From the NCBI RefSeq assembly GCF_900188145.1, contig NZ_FZOJ01000013.1, positions 1 to 64,000 of the forward strand: 64,000 nt of DNA. The letters run 5' to 3'. The notes beneath the pieces were generated by a model that ran no database searches, had not been told where the DNA came from, and saw nothing but the letters and a program-made list of their open reading frames with translations. This stretch comes from Anaerovirgula multivorans (lineage in GTDB: Bacteria; Bacillota; Clostridia; Peptostreptococcales; Natronincolaceae). Made by a program: the position numbers and the translations under genes. Shown piece by piece: positions 45,266-56,768 of the stretch. Positions within the stretch are counted from its first letter, which is position 1. Each line of letters begins with the position of its first letter.

Positions 45266-47248
45266 CTATCGAAGAATTCTTGTGTATTGACCTTTCGTAA
45301 TAAAATAGAAGATTCCATATACGATTCCATATACACTATACATAACAGCAGAAAAGGCAAGAACAGTAAAATAGGAATTGTCCACAGGTATCATATTGGA
45401 AAACACCATGGTATCAGCTGCCTTCATGGCAAACATACTATGAGTAATTCCTAATAAAAGAGGTATCAAAAAAACTGGAAGTAGTCTTTTTACGATTACC
45501 CTTTTCTCTGTTGCACTATCCATACCAATTTTTCTAAGCATCTTATATTGATGTCGCTCCTCCTCTGCTGCCATTACCTGTTTGAAGTATAAAAGACTTG
45601 CTGTCATCAGCATAAATACCCCGCTCATAAAAAAGCCAATAAAGCATACTAAACCAAAGGTCTCCATTGATTCAATGTAATGATTGTAGGCAATTCTATA
45701 GCTTCCTACCCTACCCCGTAGGATTTGATCCAATTCACGATTTAAATCATGGGCTTGTAAAGGATTTTTATACTGAAAGACAGTTGCTTGCCCATAGGGT
45801 TCACCACTTTCTCCAACATTTGAGATATCTCCCTCTTGAAGAAGCGCAGCAAAATCGCTATCATTTAAAACTAAAATATGCAATGCCCCAAAGGATAAAG
45901 TGCTGGAATTTAATACAGAGGTTATCTTTATTTCTTTATTTGAAAATATAAGCTGTTGCCCAACAACCGCATCTTCGATACTTTTGCTAATGTTAGACGG
46001 ACCGTAGAAGGAATATATATACACCCCTTCACCAGGATGAATTTGAATAGCTTCTGAATCACTTCTTGATAAGAAAATTAGTTTATTATAAACAGATTGA
46101 GAATATACCCGGAAGTAATCCTTGTGACTGGATAGATATTCATGCCCCTCCACCATCAAAGTTTCCATCTGGGGAGTAGTCTGATATCTGTCGGTGGTGT
46201 AGCTTTCTATGAGGTCAATATTATGTCTCTCAAAGGCATCATAAACCTCTTCTAATACGTCCTCCTGTCCTCCGTAAAAATACATATCGTAGCCAATGAT
46301 ATCATAGGTATTTTTCTCTATATTTCGATAAAGAGTAAATCCCGTTGCAATAGCGGTTGTAGCAACAGCCGATAATACTGCAATGGTAGCCATAACAGAA
46401 GCAATAGATTTCATCCTATGAGAAAATGCTGATGTTGCTATGAGATTTGTCCCTTTATAATAGTTATTTTTGTTCCTTCTTATCAAATGTAAAACTTTAG
46501 GAAGTCCACCCCAAAAAAAGAGATAGGTTCCTACAATAACAAGAACTAGAATAGGTATAGCTGCCATCACCACCCGCTGGGGATCATTGCTGGCAGCTAG
46601 ATAATAGCCTGCTCCTATTAGAAGAAGGGATATAATTAATAGAATAATAGAGCCTTCTGACTTTCCTTCAGATAGCTTATCCCCCTTAAATAAGTCCACT
46701 AATTGAAATCTGCTGATAACCCCCAGACCTGATAAGCCCATAAAGGAGAATATAGCTAAGAATCCTATTGTCGTGATATAAATGGCCTTTAAATCGATGC
46801 TAAAGGCAATATCACCAGTAAAAGCTACTAGAGAGATTTCCAACAAAACCATTGCTGTTAGCTTTGAGAAAAATATACCTGCACCTATTCCCATAACAAG
46901 AGCCGCAAAGCCCACCATCATGGTTTCTAGGAAAAGTAGCTTGCCTATTTTCCCATTTGTCATACCAAATAGGGCATAGGTAGAAATCTCCTTTTTTCTT
47001 GCCTTGATAAAACTGTTATTGGAGCTTATGAGAAAGAACATTACAAAAACCATGATGATAATACCAAAACTCATCAACATAGATCTATATCTACTATCAT
47101 AGGTAAAGGCCATGACTACCTGCTCATTCTGCATAAGGGCAAGAAAGGAATATACTGTAAAAACACTGAAGCTTAGGGAGAAAAAATACATGATGTATTT
47201 TGAGAAATTTCGCTTTATGTTACGAAGAGCTAATGTGGTAAGTTTCAT
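45266..47248 (-). CDS. bceB: BceB-type ABC transporter permease (peptide antibiotic resistance)
   Basis: The 660-residue protein has the BceB layout: N-terminal [29 protein letters not shown], about ten hydrophobic segments with FtsX-like domains, and a large extracytoplasmic region around residues 310-530 between helices 7 and 8 (DIIGYDMYFYGGQEDVLEEVYDAFERHNI onward). Such permeases sense and detoxify bacitracin-like or other cell-wall-directed peptides together with BceA and signal to BceS. The ATG overlaps the bceA stop by four bases. Confidence 0.88.
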   Translation of the reverse strand: MKLTTLALRNIKRNFSKYIMYFFSLSFSVFTVYSFLALMQNEQVVMAFTYDSRYRSMLMSFGIIIMVFVMFFLISSNNSFIKARKKEISTYALFGMTNGKIGKLLFLETMMVGFAALVMGIGAGIFFSKLTAMVLLEISLVAFTGDIAFSIDLKAIYITTIGFLAIFSFMGLSGLGVISRFQLVDLFKGDKLSEGKSEGSIILLIISLLLIGAGYYLAASNDPQRVVMAAIPILVLVIVGTYLFFWGGLPKVLHLIRRNKNNYYKGTNLIATSAFSHRMKSIASVMATIAVLSAVATTAIATGFTLYRNIEKNTYDIIGYDMYFYGGQEDVLEEVYDAFERHNIDLIESYTTDRYQTTPQMETLMVEGHEYLSSHKDYFRVYSQSVYNKLIFLSRSDSEAIQIHPGEGVYIYSFYGPSNISKSIEDAVVGQQLIFSNKEIKITSVLNSSTLSFGALHILVLNDSDFAALLQEGDISNVGESGEPYGQATVFQYKNPLQAHDLNRELDQILRGRVGSYRIAYNHYIESMETFGLVCFIGFFMSGVFMLMTASLLYFKQVMAAEEERHQYKMLRKIGMDSATEKRVIVKRLLPVFLIPLLLGITHSMFAMKAADTMVFSNMIPVDNSYFTVLAFSAVMYSVYGIVYGIFYFITKGQYTRILR

Positions 47249-48003
47249 TTCTCCTCACCCCCAAGGACACTCATGACCTCTATGATGGCGTCAAAAAACT
47301 TCTTTTTACTATCTCCTGCATACAATTCGTTATAGATCTCTCCGTCACGAATAAAAAGGATTTTCTGACAATAGCTTGCAGCAAATACATCGTGAGTTAC
47401 CATTAAAATCGTAGCTTTATACTGTTTGTTGATAAAGGTTAAAAGATCAAGTAGATCCTTTCCTGATTTAGAATCAAGGTTACCAGTAGGTTCATCTGCA
47501 AGAATCATTTTGGGATTAGTAATTAAAGCTCGACATGCAGCAGCCCGTTGCTGTTCACCTCCAGAGACTTCATAGGGATATTTATCAAGAACTTTTAGGA
47601 TTCCTAAATCCTTTACAATATTAAAAAGCTTCTCCTCCATAGTCTTTACCTTATAACCCTTCAAGGCCAAAGGCAGTAGAATGTTTTCCTTTAATGTCAT
47701 TGTTTCTAGAAGATTATAATCCTGGAAAATGAAACCTATATTGTTGATTCTATGTTCGGCAAGCTGATTCTTGCTTAGTGTTGCAACGTCCTTCCCATCC
47801 ATAATATATCTACCTGTTGTAGGTTTATCGATACTACCTAATATATTCAAAAGTGTCGTTTTTCCTGACCCCGATGCGCCCATCACACCGATAAATTCCC
47901 CTTCTTTTACTTCAAAGCTAATACTCTTAAGGGCCATGTACTGCTTGGAGCTTTTTTTGATTCCATAGGTTTTGCTAATATTTTCTACTTTTAGTATCTG
48001 CAT
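47245..48003 (-). CDS. bceA: BceA-type ABC transporter ATPase
   Basis: The 252-residue ATPase has Walker [16 protein letters not shown] near 38-52, Q-loop [18 protein letters not shown], signature [16 protein letters not shown], Walker [17 protein letters not shown] and switch His in [11 protein letters not shown]. This LolD/MacB-like pattern with [12 protein letters not shown] is typical for BceA. An ATG 15 bases further upstream coincides with the GGAGGG ribosome site, so the second ATG is chosen. It is followed without a gap by bceB. Confidence 0.9.
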   Translation of the reverse strand: MQILKVENISKTYGIKKSSKQYMALKSISFEVKEGEFIGVMGASGSGKTTLLNILGSIDKPTTGRYIMDGKDVATLSKNQLAEHRINNIGFIFQDYNLLETMTLKENILLPLALKGYKVKTMEEKLFNIVKDLGILKVLDKYPYEVSGGEQQRAAACRALITNPKMILADEPTGNLDSKSGKDLLDLLTFINKQYKATILMVTHDVFAASYCQKILFIRDGEIYNELYAGDSKKKFFDAIIEVMSVLGGEEK

Positions 48004-48035
48004 TGGTTTTCCCTCCATATAATTATTCTCAGATA

Positions 48036-48106
48036 ATTATATTGTAATCACAGATTTGGGGAAATCGAATTAGCTTACATTTTGTATTTTTAGCTTACAT
48101 TTTTGT
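48036..48106 (-). promoter_or_regulatory. Candidate BceR-controlled promoter of bceAB
   Basis: A minus-strand TATAAT (48036-48041) lacks a good -35. Upstream, at about 48092-48106, is TGACA-AAAA-TGTAA, an exact match to the TnACA-N4-TGTAA BceR-type box. A 13-bp direct repeat, TAGCTTACATTTT, starts at 48071 and 48091 on plus, a 20-bp period. The box overlaps the bceS stop. Confidence 0.65.
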
Positions 48107-49125
48107 CACATATGGTGCATCGTTTGGTTTTCAATAAAAGTTAAACTAAAGACAGCGTATTCCCCGTATTTAGATTCTACTGTCAATTTATGTCCCAACA
48201 TATTGCTCAATTTTTTTGAGAGATATAACCCATAGCCTGTGGCCTTCATACCGTTTCTATCCTCGGATGACGTGTAACCTTTCTTAAATATTTGTCCAAG
48301 ATCCTTTTCCAAGATCCCCTTCCCACTATTTTTAATGGATATCGTAGTTTCATTGCCATTTTTTTTGGTGCTTATACCGATGGTCCCTTCAACAGGCGTA
48401 TGCTTTACGGCATTGGATATGATTTGAGACAATATATATCCACTCCACTTTTCATCGGTTAAAACATGGCCGTCCTCACCATCAAAGGAAATATTGATTT
48501 TCTTATAGCTAAAGAAGTTTGAATAGCCTTTGAGAGTTTGAGCAATTAGCTTTTTAGTGCTAATCTTTGCTATTTTGTAATCATCATGAAGACTATTGGA
48601 TTTAAGCTCATAAAAAACCCTTTGCACCGACTCTTCTATTGAAAATAGTTCTTTATCGATGCTTTGATAAAGTTTACTGGGAATATCATTTTCATGATTT
48701 TCTAATATTAGTTTTACAGCAGAAATTGGCACCTTAACATCATGCACCCATTTTGTGATAAATTCTAATTCTCCAGATGACTTAGTATATATATCTGACT
48801 TATATTTTTCATATTCTACTACTAAATTATATACCAGCTGGGCATATTCTTTATCTACAGGATAAACAAACTCATCCAAATCTTCCGAAGAAGCATTTAA
48901 ACTACAATATTTTTTAAATTTCTCCACACGATAATAGAAAACCCCATAGTCAACAGCTATAAAAATAACAAATAGCAGCAGCCATCCCATTATAATATAA
49001 TTGGCATTTGATGCAGTCATATTAAAACTTTTATCTAATTTATAAATCACAGCAAAAAACATGAAGGCAGCTATGACAAATGTGTAAGTTATCCATTTTT
49101 CTTTTAAATATTTAACAAGTTTCAT
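48106..49125 (-). CDS. bceS: BceS-type intramembrane-sensing histidine kinase
   Basis: The 339-residue kinase has two N-terminal helices (about 12-29 and 40-62) joined by a short loop, the hallmark of intramembrane-sensing kinases. The HisKA region has the phospho-His in FITKWVHDVKVPISAVKLIL, a BceS-type H-D-K/V-K-P motif. The ATPase domain has SQIISNAVKHTP and NGMKATGYGLYLSKKLSNMLGH. Such kinases do not sense the drug directly but read the transport activity of their BceAB partner. The gene overlaps bceR by four bases. Confidence 0.88.
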   Translation of the reverse strand: MKLVKYLKEKWITYTFVIAAFMFFAVIYKLDKSFNMTASNANYIIMGWLLLFVIFIAVDYGVFYYRVEKFKKYCSLNASSEDLDEFVYPVDKEYAQLVYNLVVEYEKYKSDIYTKSSGELEFITKWVHDVKVPISAVKLILENHENDIPSKLYQSIDKELFSIEESVQRVFYELKSNSLHDDYKIAKISTKKLIAQTLKGYSNFFSYKKINISFDGEDGHVLTDEKWSGYILSQIISNAVKHTPVEGTIGISTKKNGNETTISIKNSGKGILEKDLGQIFKKGYTSSEDRNGMKATGYGLYLSKKLSNMLGHKLTVESKYGEYAVFSLTFIENQTMHHM

Positions 49126-49796
49126 ATTAGCCTATATCCTTCACCTTTGATTGTTTTGATATACTCTTTTAGCCCAATCATTTCCAATTTCCTACGTAGA
49201 CGATTTACATTGACAGTGAGGGTATTATCATCCACAAAGCTCTCATCATCCCATAATGCCTTCATCAGCCGTGTACGCTTTACAAGCCTATCATGATTTC
49301 TAATCAACATAGATAAGATCCTACACTCATTTCGTGTAAGCTCTATTTCCTTCTCACCGCAAAAAACTTTTAGATGCTCTATATCTAATATCATGTCCTT
49401 ATGCTGCAGTATATTTAATGTTTGATCGCTGTAGGAATAAGCTCTTCGCAGTATAGCTTGTACTTTGGCAATTAGTAGATCCATGGAAAATGGCTTTTCT
49501 ATATAATCATCTCCACCTTGTGTTATGGCCCTTATCTTATCACCATCAGTATCTCTCGAAGATATAAAAATAATAGGGACATTGGACAGCTGTCGAATCT
49601 TTCCGCACCAATAAAAACCATCATAATAGGGCAAATTGATGTCCATTAATATAAGATGAGGTTCAAAAGAAGTATAATTTGAGAGTATATCATTAAAATT
49701 CGAAACTCTTAATGTCTTATACCCCCATTTATTTAACTTTTCCTCAATAATGGAGGATATGGTATTATCGTCCTCAACAATGAATATTTTATACAT
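49122..49796 (-). CDS. bceR: BceR-type OmpR-family response regulator
   Basis: The 224-residue regulator has a receiver with Asp52 in LILMDINLPYYDGFYWC and Lys in DDYIEKPFS. Its winged-helix DNA-binding domain (about 130-224) includes LTRNECRILSMLIRNH, DDNTLTVNVNRLRRKLE and the final IKTIKGEGYRLI. The NLPYYDGFYWC segment is typical of BceR-like regulators. It is the first gene of bceRSAB; a BceR-type box is present before bceA. Confidence 0.88.
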   Translation of the reverse strand: MYKIFIVEDDNTISSIIEEKLNKWGYKTLRVSNFNDILSNYTSFEPHLILMDINLPYYDGFYWCGKIRQLSNVPIIFISSRDTDGDKIRAITQGGDDYIEKPFSMDLLIAKVQAILRRAYSYSDQTLNILQHKDMILDIEHLKVFCGEKEIELTRNECRILSMLIRNHDRLVKRTRLMKALWDDESFVDDNTLTVNVNRLRRKLEMIGLKEYIKTIKGEGYRLI

Positions 49797-49992
49797 CTAT
49801 GCCCACCTATCCTTTCGAGATCCATTGGAATTACATTCAAAATTCATGATATGAACTTTCTATGTCTTAATTCTATGCTTTCTAGTTCCAAGCTTATTTT
49901 AAAAACTTAAATAAACTGCTAATCTTATTATAGTATAATTCCAATTTCTTCTAGTAGCAATACACCAAAGGATAAATTTATACTAGTTATGG

Positions 49993-50050
49993 TTTTTATG
50001 ACAAACTTATGAGGCGACCAATTGGTCGCCTCATAAGTTTGTCATAAAAA
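49993..50050. repeat. 58-bp perfect palindrome
   Basis: Two 29-base arms are fully complementary with no spacer (centre between 50021 and 50022, at CCAATTGG). The flanking T5 and A5 are part of the arms. It lies between the GNAT gene end (50060) and bceR. It could end GNAT transcription, but neither strand has a U-tract after the stem, so it is not a typical terminator. Confidence 0.7.
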
Positions 50051-50059
50051 AATATTTCA

Positions 50060-50680
50060 TTATAGTTTTCTATGATAAACGATATCAGTAAGAACCTTAC
50101 TCTCGAATTTTTCGTATCTTATTCCTGCCAAATTGTATTGCTGCTTTAGAGCAAACTCCATTGAAGCAAAGTTTGGCTTTGGAGAAATAATAGTTTCTGA
50201 AAACATATCTCTAATACCCATAGCCCTTGAATCTTCTTTGAACCTTTTATATAGCTTGCTTCCTATTCCTAATCCTGTTAGATTAGACCGAACGGCTATT
50301 TTCTCCAGTATTACAAAGTTTTTTAAGGATTTTTTATCAAAATCCCCTTTCCACATTGTGCTGAAAATCCAATTTGGTTCCATATCTAACCACTGTTCCC
50401 TAGTATAGGCTAGAAGAAACCCCAATACTTTTTCTCCTCGTTTGATTACATAGAAAAGTTTAGAATTTTTTATATCCTTCTTAAATTTTTCTACATACTT
50501 TTCTTTGTCCTTCAGGTAATTATCCATTAAAAATCCTTTTCTATGATCTTTGCTATTAGTACCTACTGAAGATGCAACTGCCAATATCCCCTCAATGTCT
50601 TCTATTGTCGCCCTCGACACCTCCAGGTCCTCCACCTTATCGGGCTTAACTGCTTGGACATAAGCCTTATTGATATTCAT
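50060..50680 (-). CDS. GNAT-family N-acetyltransferase
   Basis: The 206-residue protein contains a GNAT acetyl-CoA-binding core at about 100-160: VILEKIAVRSNLTGLGIGSKLYKRFKED, with the R/Q-x-x-G-x-G/A motif represented by SNLTGLGIGSKL. The N-terminal 20 residues (NINKAYVQAVKPDKVEDLEV) are an extension. Substrate is unknown; small molecules, antibiotics or protein N-termini are all possible. AAGGGAGG precedes the ATG. It is transcribed alone, upstream of bceR on the same strand. Confidence 0.8.
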   Translation of the reverse strand: MNINKAYVQAVKPDKVEDLEVSRATIEDIEGILAVASSVGTNSKDHRKGFLMDNYLKDKEKYVEKFKKDIKNSKLFYVIKRGEKVLGFLLAYTREQWLDMEPNWIFSTMWKGDFDKKSLKNFVILEKIAVRSNLTGLGIGSKLYKRFKEDSRAMGIRDMFSETIISPKPNFASMEFALKQQYNLAGIRYEKFESKVLTDIVYHRKL

Positions 50681-51340
50681 GTTATCCTCCCTTTATCTTT
50701 CTCAATTATAGTCCTTCTCTTCTTTCTTACTTCTATCTCGTCAGATGAAGCCTACCACACCCCCTATTTTTAATAGTAAGAATTATGAATACAAGTGTAA
50801 AAGTATATTTATAAACAGTATATATTTACCCTCTATATTTTGGAATTAACAAGTCCTTATTATCATATATTCATTTTTTTATTTTTTTCCACTTTTTTTA
50901 TTTTTTTGCACAATTAATTATACTTTCACTTAAATATCATCTGAGCATTCCAGTTTTTTATAGATTTTCATTATATTTTTATATGTTTTTTGATGATTAA
51001 TAATATAATTTTTATGTTTTTGAGGATTTTTTTATGAATTATTCCATATTACCAGAATAAAAGCGGAATTTTATTTGTTTATTAAGAAATTAGTTTTTTG
51101 GTACTATCCTATGATGTAACAAGACGAGTAATTATTTATTCAACTAGATTCTATTATTATACCATTTTTTCTAAGATTTTCAAAATGAGCTATATAGCCT
51201 TAGGCGCTGCTAGCTATCCTAAAGCCTTATCTCATGTCATCAGCATGCTTTTCATAAAAATTCCTAGGAGGTCCTTCCTTTTAAGGCGAAATTCTCAAAA
51301 ATTTAAATAATCAGAAATTTATAAATTTAGAATTTTTTTC
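50681..51340. other. Long AT-rich intergenic region, no gene supported
   Basis: This holds T-runs and very low-complexity sequence. A 70-codon plus-strand frame at 51098-51310 has no proper ribosome site or recognisable product. A locally GC-richer patch around 51190-51290 may be a remnant of older sequence. The promoter of the met operon begins at 51341. Confidence 0.4.
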
Positions 51341-51369
51341 TTGACATTCTTTTTTTAGGGTGATACATT
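51341..51369 (+). promoter_or_regulatory. Sigma-A promoter of the met riboswitch operon
   Basis: TTGACA (51341-51346), a 17-bp spacer and TACATT (51364-51369), with an extended -10 TG one base before it. Transcription would start near 51376, about 30 bases ahead of the riboswitch. Confidence 0.75.
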
Positions 51370-51404
51370 ATATATTAAAGTAATACTTAAAACTTCATAA
51401 ATAA

Positions 51405-51511
51405 CTCTTATAAAGAGTGGCGGAGGGACTGGCCCTGTGAAGCCCGGCAACCAGCACATAAGGTGCATGGTGCTAAATCCTGTAGGTGTTGTTATACCTA
51501 AGAGATGAGAG
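51405..51511 (+). promoter_or_regulatory. SAM-I (S-box) riboswitch
   Basis: The conserved S-box blocks occur in order: AAAGAGTGGCGGAGGGACTG, GCCCTGTGAAGCCCGGCAACC, GGTGCTAAATCCTG and the closing AAGAGATGAGAGG. The P1 stem pairs CTCTTAT (51405) with ATGAGAG (51511) with one G-U. It lies upstream of metY and metA and should turn them off when S-adenosylmethionine is plentiful. Confidence 0.95.
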
Positions 51512-51520
51512 GATAAGTGA

Positions 51521-52978
<1,458 letters not shown>

Positions 52979-53014
52979 TCATTAAGTATTGTTTATTAAA
53001 GGAGGAAAGTTTTA

Positions 53015-53947
53015 ATGCCTGTAAAAATACCTGATAGTCTACCAGCAGCAGAGGTTTTAAACAAAGAAAATATTTTTTTTATGAAGGAAAGTCGTGCCTT
53101 AAGTCAAGATATTCGTGCCTTAAAAATTGGCATTTTAAATTTGATGCCGACAAAAATTACAACAGAGATTCAAATTTTGAGATTACTGGGAAACTCTCCC
53201 CTACAGGTAGATATTGTTCTTTTACACCCTAAAAGCTACCAGCCTAAAAATACGCCACTAGATCATCTAGCTAACTTCTATAAAACCTTTGATGATATAA
53301 AAGACGAAAAATTCGATGGTTTTATTATTACCGGAGCACCTGTGGAGCACTTACCCTTTGAAGAGGTAGCTTATTGGGAAGAACTAAAGGAAATTATGGA
53401 CTGGGCTCTAGAAAATGTTACCTCTACACTTTATATCTGTTGGGGAGCCCAAGCAGCACTTTATCATCATTTTGATATTCCCAAGTATCCACTGCCGGGT
53501 AAAATGTTTGGTATCTTTCCTCATAGGGTAAATACAAGAAATGTAAAACTGTTAAGAGGATTTGATGATATTTTCCTTGCTCCCCATTCAAGACACACGG
53601 AGGTAAAAAGAGAAGATATTGAAAAAGTATCGGAGCTAGAAATATTATCAGAATCAGAGGAAAGTGGTATTTATATCGTGGCTGCAAAGGATGGAAGACA
53701 AATTTTTGTAACAGGACATTCTGAATATGACCCTACAACTTTAAAATCAGAATACGATCGAGATGTAAGTGCTGGAAAAGAAATAGAAATGCCTAAAAAT
53801 TATTTTCCTAATGATGATCCAGCAAAGCCGCCAATGGTAAATTGGAGAAGCCACGCGAACCTACTATTCTCCAATTGGCTTAACTATTATGTTTATCAAG
53901 AGACACCCTATAACCTTAATGATATTGCATCAGAATTTCATAAATAA
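53015..53947 (+). CDS. metA: Homoserine O-acyltransferase (MetA type, probably acetyl)
   Basis: The 310-residue protein starts [23 protein letters not shown], typical for MetA. The catalytic Cys lies in [15 protein letters not shown] near 142, with partner His in VTGHSEYD near 236 and Glu two residues on, and the [15 protein letters not shown] segment precedes it. It acylates homoserine, the first committed step of methionine synthesis. It pairs with metY, which uses O-acetylhomoserine, so acetyl-CoA is the more likely donor. It is 37 bp downstream of metY under the same riboswitch, with AAAGGAGG before the ATG. Confidence 0.93.
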   Translation: MPVKIPDSLPAAEVLNKENIFFMKESRALSQDIRALKIGILNLMPTKITTEIQILRLLGNSPLQVDIVLLHPKSYQPKNTPLDHLANFYKTFDDIKDEKFDGFIITGAPVEHLPFEEVAYWEELKEIMDWALENVTSTLYICWGAQAALYHHFDIPKYPLPGKMFGIFPHRVNTRNVKLLRGFDDIFLAPHSRHTEVKREDIEKVSELEILSESEESGIYIVAAKDGRQIFVTGHSEYDPTTLKSEYDRDVSAGKEIEMPKNYFPNDDPAKPPMVNWRSHANLLFSNWLNYYVYQETPYNLNDIASEFHK

Positions 53948-53957
53948 AATATACTAG

Positions 53958-53998
53958 ATACAGGGATGGCTTTTATAGCAAGTCATCCCTGTATTCAT
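53958..53998 (+). terminator. Terminator of the metY-metA operon
   Basis: Stem ATACAGGGATG/CATCCCTGTAT (53958-53968 with 53984-53994), 15-base loop, followed by TCATTATTTC. The T-tract is interrupted but the position just after metA supports termination. Confidence 0.7.
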
Positions 53999-54196
53999 TA
54001 TTTCATAAAAACCTCCTATTTATCTACAATAAGAATAAATAGGAAATTACAATTCGATGATACTCCTTAAAAATATAAAATTATACTGATATCAACTTAT
54101 GTTAATTTTCAGTAATTACCACAATTAAGCTCTTGTTGCTTTCTTCGTTTTTAATATAGCTTTGGAAAAGAAAGTATAAAATATGAATAAGTGATA

Positions 54197-55759
54197 CTAG
54201 AAAGCTGGGAAACGTATATAGAAAATAGTTCCTGTCCCAGGTTGACTTTCCACATCGATTTTCCCATTGTGCAGCTGAACAAGTTGTTTTACTATAACTA
54301 AACCTAAGCCACTACCCTGCTGTAGCTTATTATTGCTTTTCTGAGTCTTATTTCGATAGAATCTATCCCAAATGTGTGGTAAATCTTCACTGGATATACC
54401 TATACCATTATCTTTAATACTGAGAATAACCTCACACTGTAAAATTTTAACTTTAACTTTAATCTCTCCATTTGCTGTGGCATTGATGGCGTTTTGCAGC
54501 AAGTTCTTAATCACTTGTTCGATTCGATCGATATCCCCCATAATCATCGCCCGGTCGGTATTTTTCTCAAATACAATAGTTGAATCCCTAGATTGAGCCA
54601 TTGCTTCCATGGATTCAACAACCTTCTGTGCTAGAGTTATTAAATCAAAAGGAAGTTTATCGAGACTTATGCTGCCACTTTCTAAGCGGCTTAGTTGTAA
54701 CATATCATCAACCAATCTGTTTATATGTATGGTTTGCGTATAAATAATTTTTAGATATTTTTTAAGTAAATCTTGGTCTTCAACTATGCCATCCTGAATA
54801 GCCTCTACAAAGCCTTGGACAGCAGTCAAAGGAGTACGAAGTTCATGAGATATTTCAGCGAAAAGCCTTGTTCTTTCTTCTTCTACACTCTGATTTTCCT
54901 TCTGTATTCTCTGCATTTTTTCAGCTAATTTATTAAATTGATTTGTTAGTATTCTAACTTCATCGAGAGCAGAATCGTCCTCTTGAATAACATAGTTTCC
55001 GCTGTTTAGTTCAGCTATAGAAGTAGTTAATCGAGAAATAGGTCTAGAAATGTGTATGGCTTGGTAGACAGAAACAAAAATAATGATAAGGAGTAAGAAT
55101 ATTCCTCCCAATATTAGATATGAACGCATTTTGATTCTATTAAGGTCAATATTAGATTGTTTTGCTTCTAATAAAATACCATTTACAATGGTATCCTTAC
55201 TATCTCCCATGGGAATAGCCGCAATAAATTCTAGCTCTTCAGTCTCTTGATTAATAATCTTTGCTGTAATTGTGTCACCACTGGAGATGGTTTCAATAAA
55301 TTTTTTATCTACTTGGGCGCCTGGTACTATTTCTTGTTTTGCAGATGTAGCTACTATATTACCGTTGTTATCAAATACTGTAATCTTTGCATCGAAAATA
55401 TCGGATAAAAATTTGAGTTGTTCCTGTTGATTTTGGGCAACGTTGGTATCTTTGTCTGCAAACGGAATCATCCATTCTAAATTATCTTGTTGAAGCAAGG
55501 CAAAGTTTACTCGTTTAGCCTTTCGAAATAATTCTTGTTGAATCTGGTTGTGGGTTACCTGTTTTACTGAAAAGTCGAAAAATACTATTACCGCAGTAAG
55601 ACAGATAACAAAGCATATTACATTCGTAAACAATACTCTAGTATAAATATTCTTGTTAAACTGCTCTAATAAGAATTGCTTAAAAGTCAACCATAATTTA
55701 CTAAGGATTTGGAAAAGCTTCTTTAGCAACTTCTGCACTTGTGGTATGTACCTATTCAT
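54197..55759 (-). CDS. Sensor histidine kinase (HAMP-HisKA-HATPase)
   Basis: The 520-residue kinase has a basic cytoplasmic N-terminal stretch and a transmembrane helix near 42-63. An extracytoplasmic domain of about 140 residues has a Cache-like core (FDAKITVFDNNGNIVATSAKQ). A second helix (about 212-232) is followed by HAMP. HisKA is LFAEISHELRTPLTAVQGFVEAI with His near 304. ATPase motifs are NLLQNAINATANG, DNGIGISSED and GSGLGLVIVKQLVQLHNG. It overlaps its response regulator gene by eight bases. The pgs genes are divergent from this pair, so control of poly-gamma-glutamate synthesis is possible but untested. Confidence 0.88.
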   Translation of the reverse strand: MNRYIPQVQKLLKKLFQILSKLWLTFKQFLLEQFNKNIYTRVLFTNVICFVICLTAVIVFFDFSVKQVTHNQIQQELFRKAKRVNFALLQQDNLEWMIPFADKDTNVAQNQQEQLKFLSDIFDAKITVFDNNGNIVATSAKQEIVPGAQVDKKFIETISSGDTITAKIINQETEELEFIAAIPMGDSKDTIVNGILLEAKQSNIDLNRIKMRSYLILGGIFLLLIIIFVSVYQAIHISRPISRLTTSIAELNSGNYVIQEDDSALDEVRILTNQFNKLAEKMQRIQKENQSVEEERTRLFAEISHELRTPLTAVQGFVEAIQDGIVEDQDLLKKYLKIIYTQTIHINRLVDDMLQLSRLESGSISLDKLPFDLITLAQKVVESMEAMAQSRDSTIVFEKNTDRAMIMGDIDRIEQVIKNLLQNAINATANGEIKVKVKILQCEVILSIKDNGIGISSEDLPHIWDRFYRNKTQKSNNKLQQGSGLGLVIVKQLVQLHNGKIDVESQPGTGTIFYIRFPAF

Positions 55760-56465
55760 AAGCTACTTCCTTTATTTTAGAAGGAGAGGTAAATTGATAG
55801 CCTACACCCCAAATTGTTGTTAAATATTCATGCTCCAAAGGAGTTAACTTTTTTCTTAATCTTCGCACATGGACATCTACTGTACGCTGATCCCCAAAAT
55901 AGTCATATCCCCAAACAACGGACAAAAGATTTTCCCTAGAAAAGACACGTAGAGGATTCTGTGCAAGATAATATAGCAGATCGAACTCTTTAGGTGTGAC
56001 CTCTATTTGTTTATCATTAATAAGCACTTTTCTGATATCAGGCATAATCTCTAGCCCTGGGTATTTTAAATCCATGTTTCCCAATGTATCGGGTGTCTTA
56101 GTTCGACGTAGAACAGCTTTGATTCTAGCCACCAATTCTCTAGGGCTAAAAGGTTTTGCTACATAGTCATCAGCTCCCATTTCCAGTCCCAAGACGCGGT
56201 CTGCTTCCTCGCCTTTAGCAGTAAGCATGATTATGGGAATCATACGTATCTTCCTTAAATCATGACATAGGGTAAGTCCATCTTTTCCGGGAAGCATTAT
56301 ATCTAGAATAATTACATCAGGATTTTCTCTTTTAAAAGCAGACAATACAAGGTCTCCATTGTTTGCTCCTACAACTTCAAATCCTTCCTTTTCACTATAT
56401 AATCTTACTAATTCCAATATGTTTGGATCATCATCTACAACCAAGACCTTACCTTGATAGTGCAA
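55752..56465 (-). CDS. OmpR/PhoB-type response regulator
   Basis: The 237-residue regulator has a receiver with Asp near 51 in VIILDIMLPGKDGL and Lys in DDYVAKPFSPRELVARI. Its winged helix has VTPKEFDLLYYLAQN, DQRTVDVHVRRLRKKL and TIWGVGYQF. The start is taken as TTG (M-HYQGKVLVVDDDP), eight bases after GGAGG; an upstream GTG overlaps the ribosome site. The 3' end overlaps the kinase gene. It is transcribed away from the pgs operon across a 900-bp spacer containing direct repeats that this regulator could bind. Confidence 0.85.
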   Translation of the reverse strand: MHYQGKVLVVDDDPNILELVRLYSEKEGFEVVGANNGDLVLSAFKRENPDVIILDIMLPGKDGLTLCHDLRKIRMIPIIMLTAKGEEADRVLGLEMGADDYVAKPFSPRELVARIKAVLRRTKTPDTLGNMDLKYPGLEIMPDIRKVLINDKQIEVTPKEFDLLYYLAQNPLRVFSRENLLSVVWGYDYFGDQRTVDVHVRRLRKKLTPLEHEYLTTIWGVGYQFTSPSKIKEVAYE

Positions 56466-56768
56466 TACTATCACCTCCGTTACTATACTAAAAAATATCC
56501 AGTATAGGATTTGCTAAGATTTCAAAAGCTTCCTTATTTACTTATAGCTCGAGATGCTAACATAAGTTGAAAATGCATTTTAATTATATCATTGGTATTA
56601 GCATTATACTAGTACGATGGTCCTCAATTATTTTGGGCACAATGAATATTTATTAATTTTAAAGACTATAGTTTCATATGAGCATTTACGTGATTTTGTT
56701 TGTAATTCAAAGTTATAAAAAGAATATTATGTGAAGTAATAGAAGATGAATAATGTATAAATATAAAT

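Noticed and set aside
51098..51310. A 70-codon plus-strand frame upstream of the met promoter
   Set aside because: No convincing ribosome site, no recognisable product and unusual composition; treated as chance in an AT-rich spacer.
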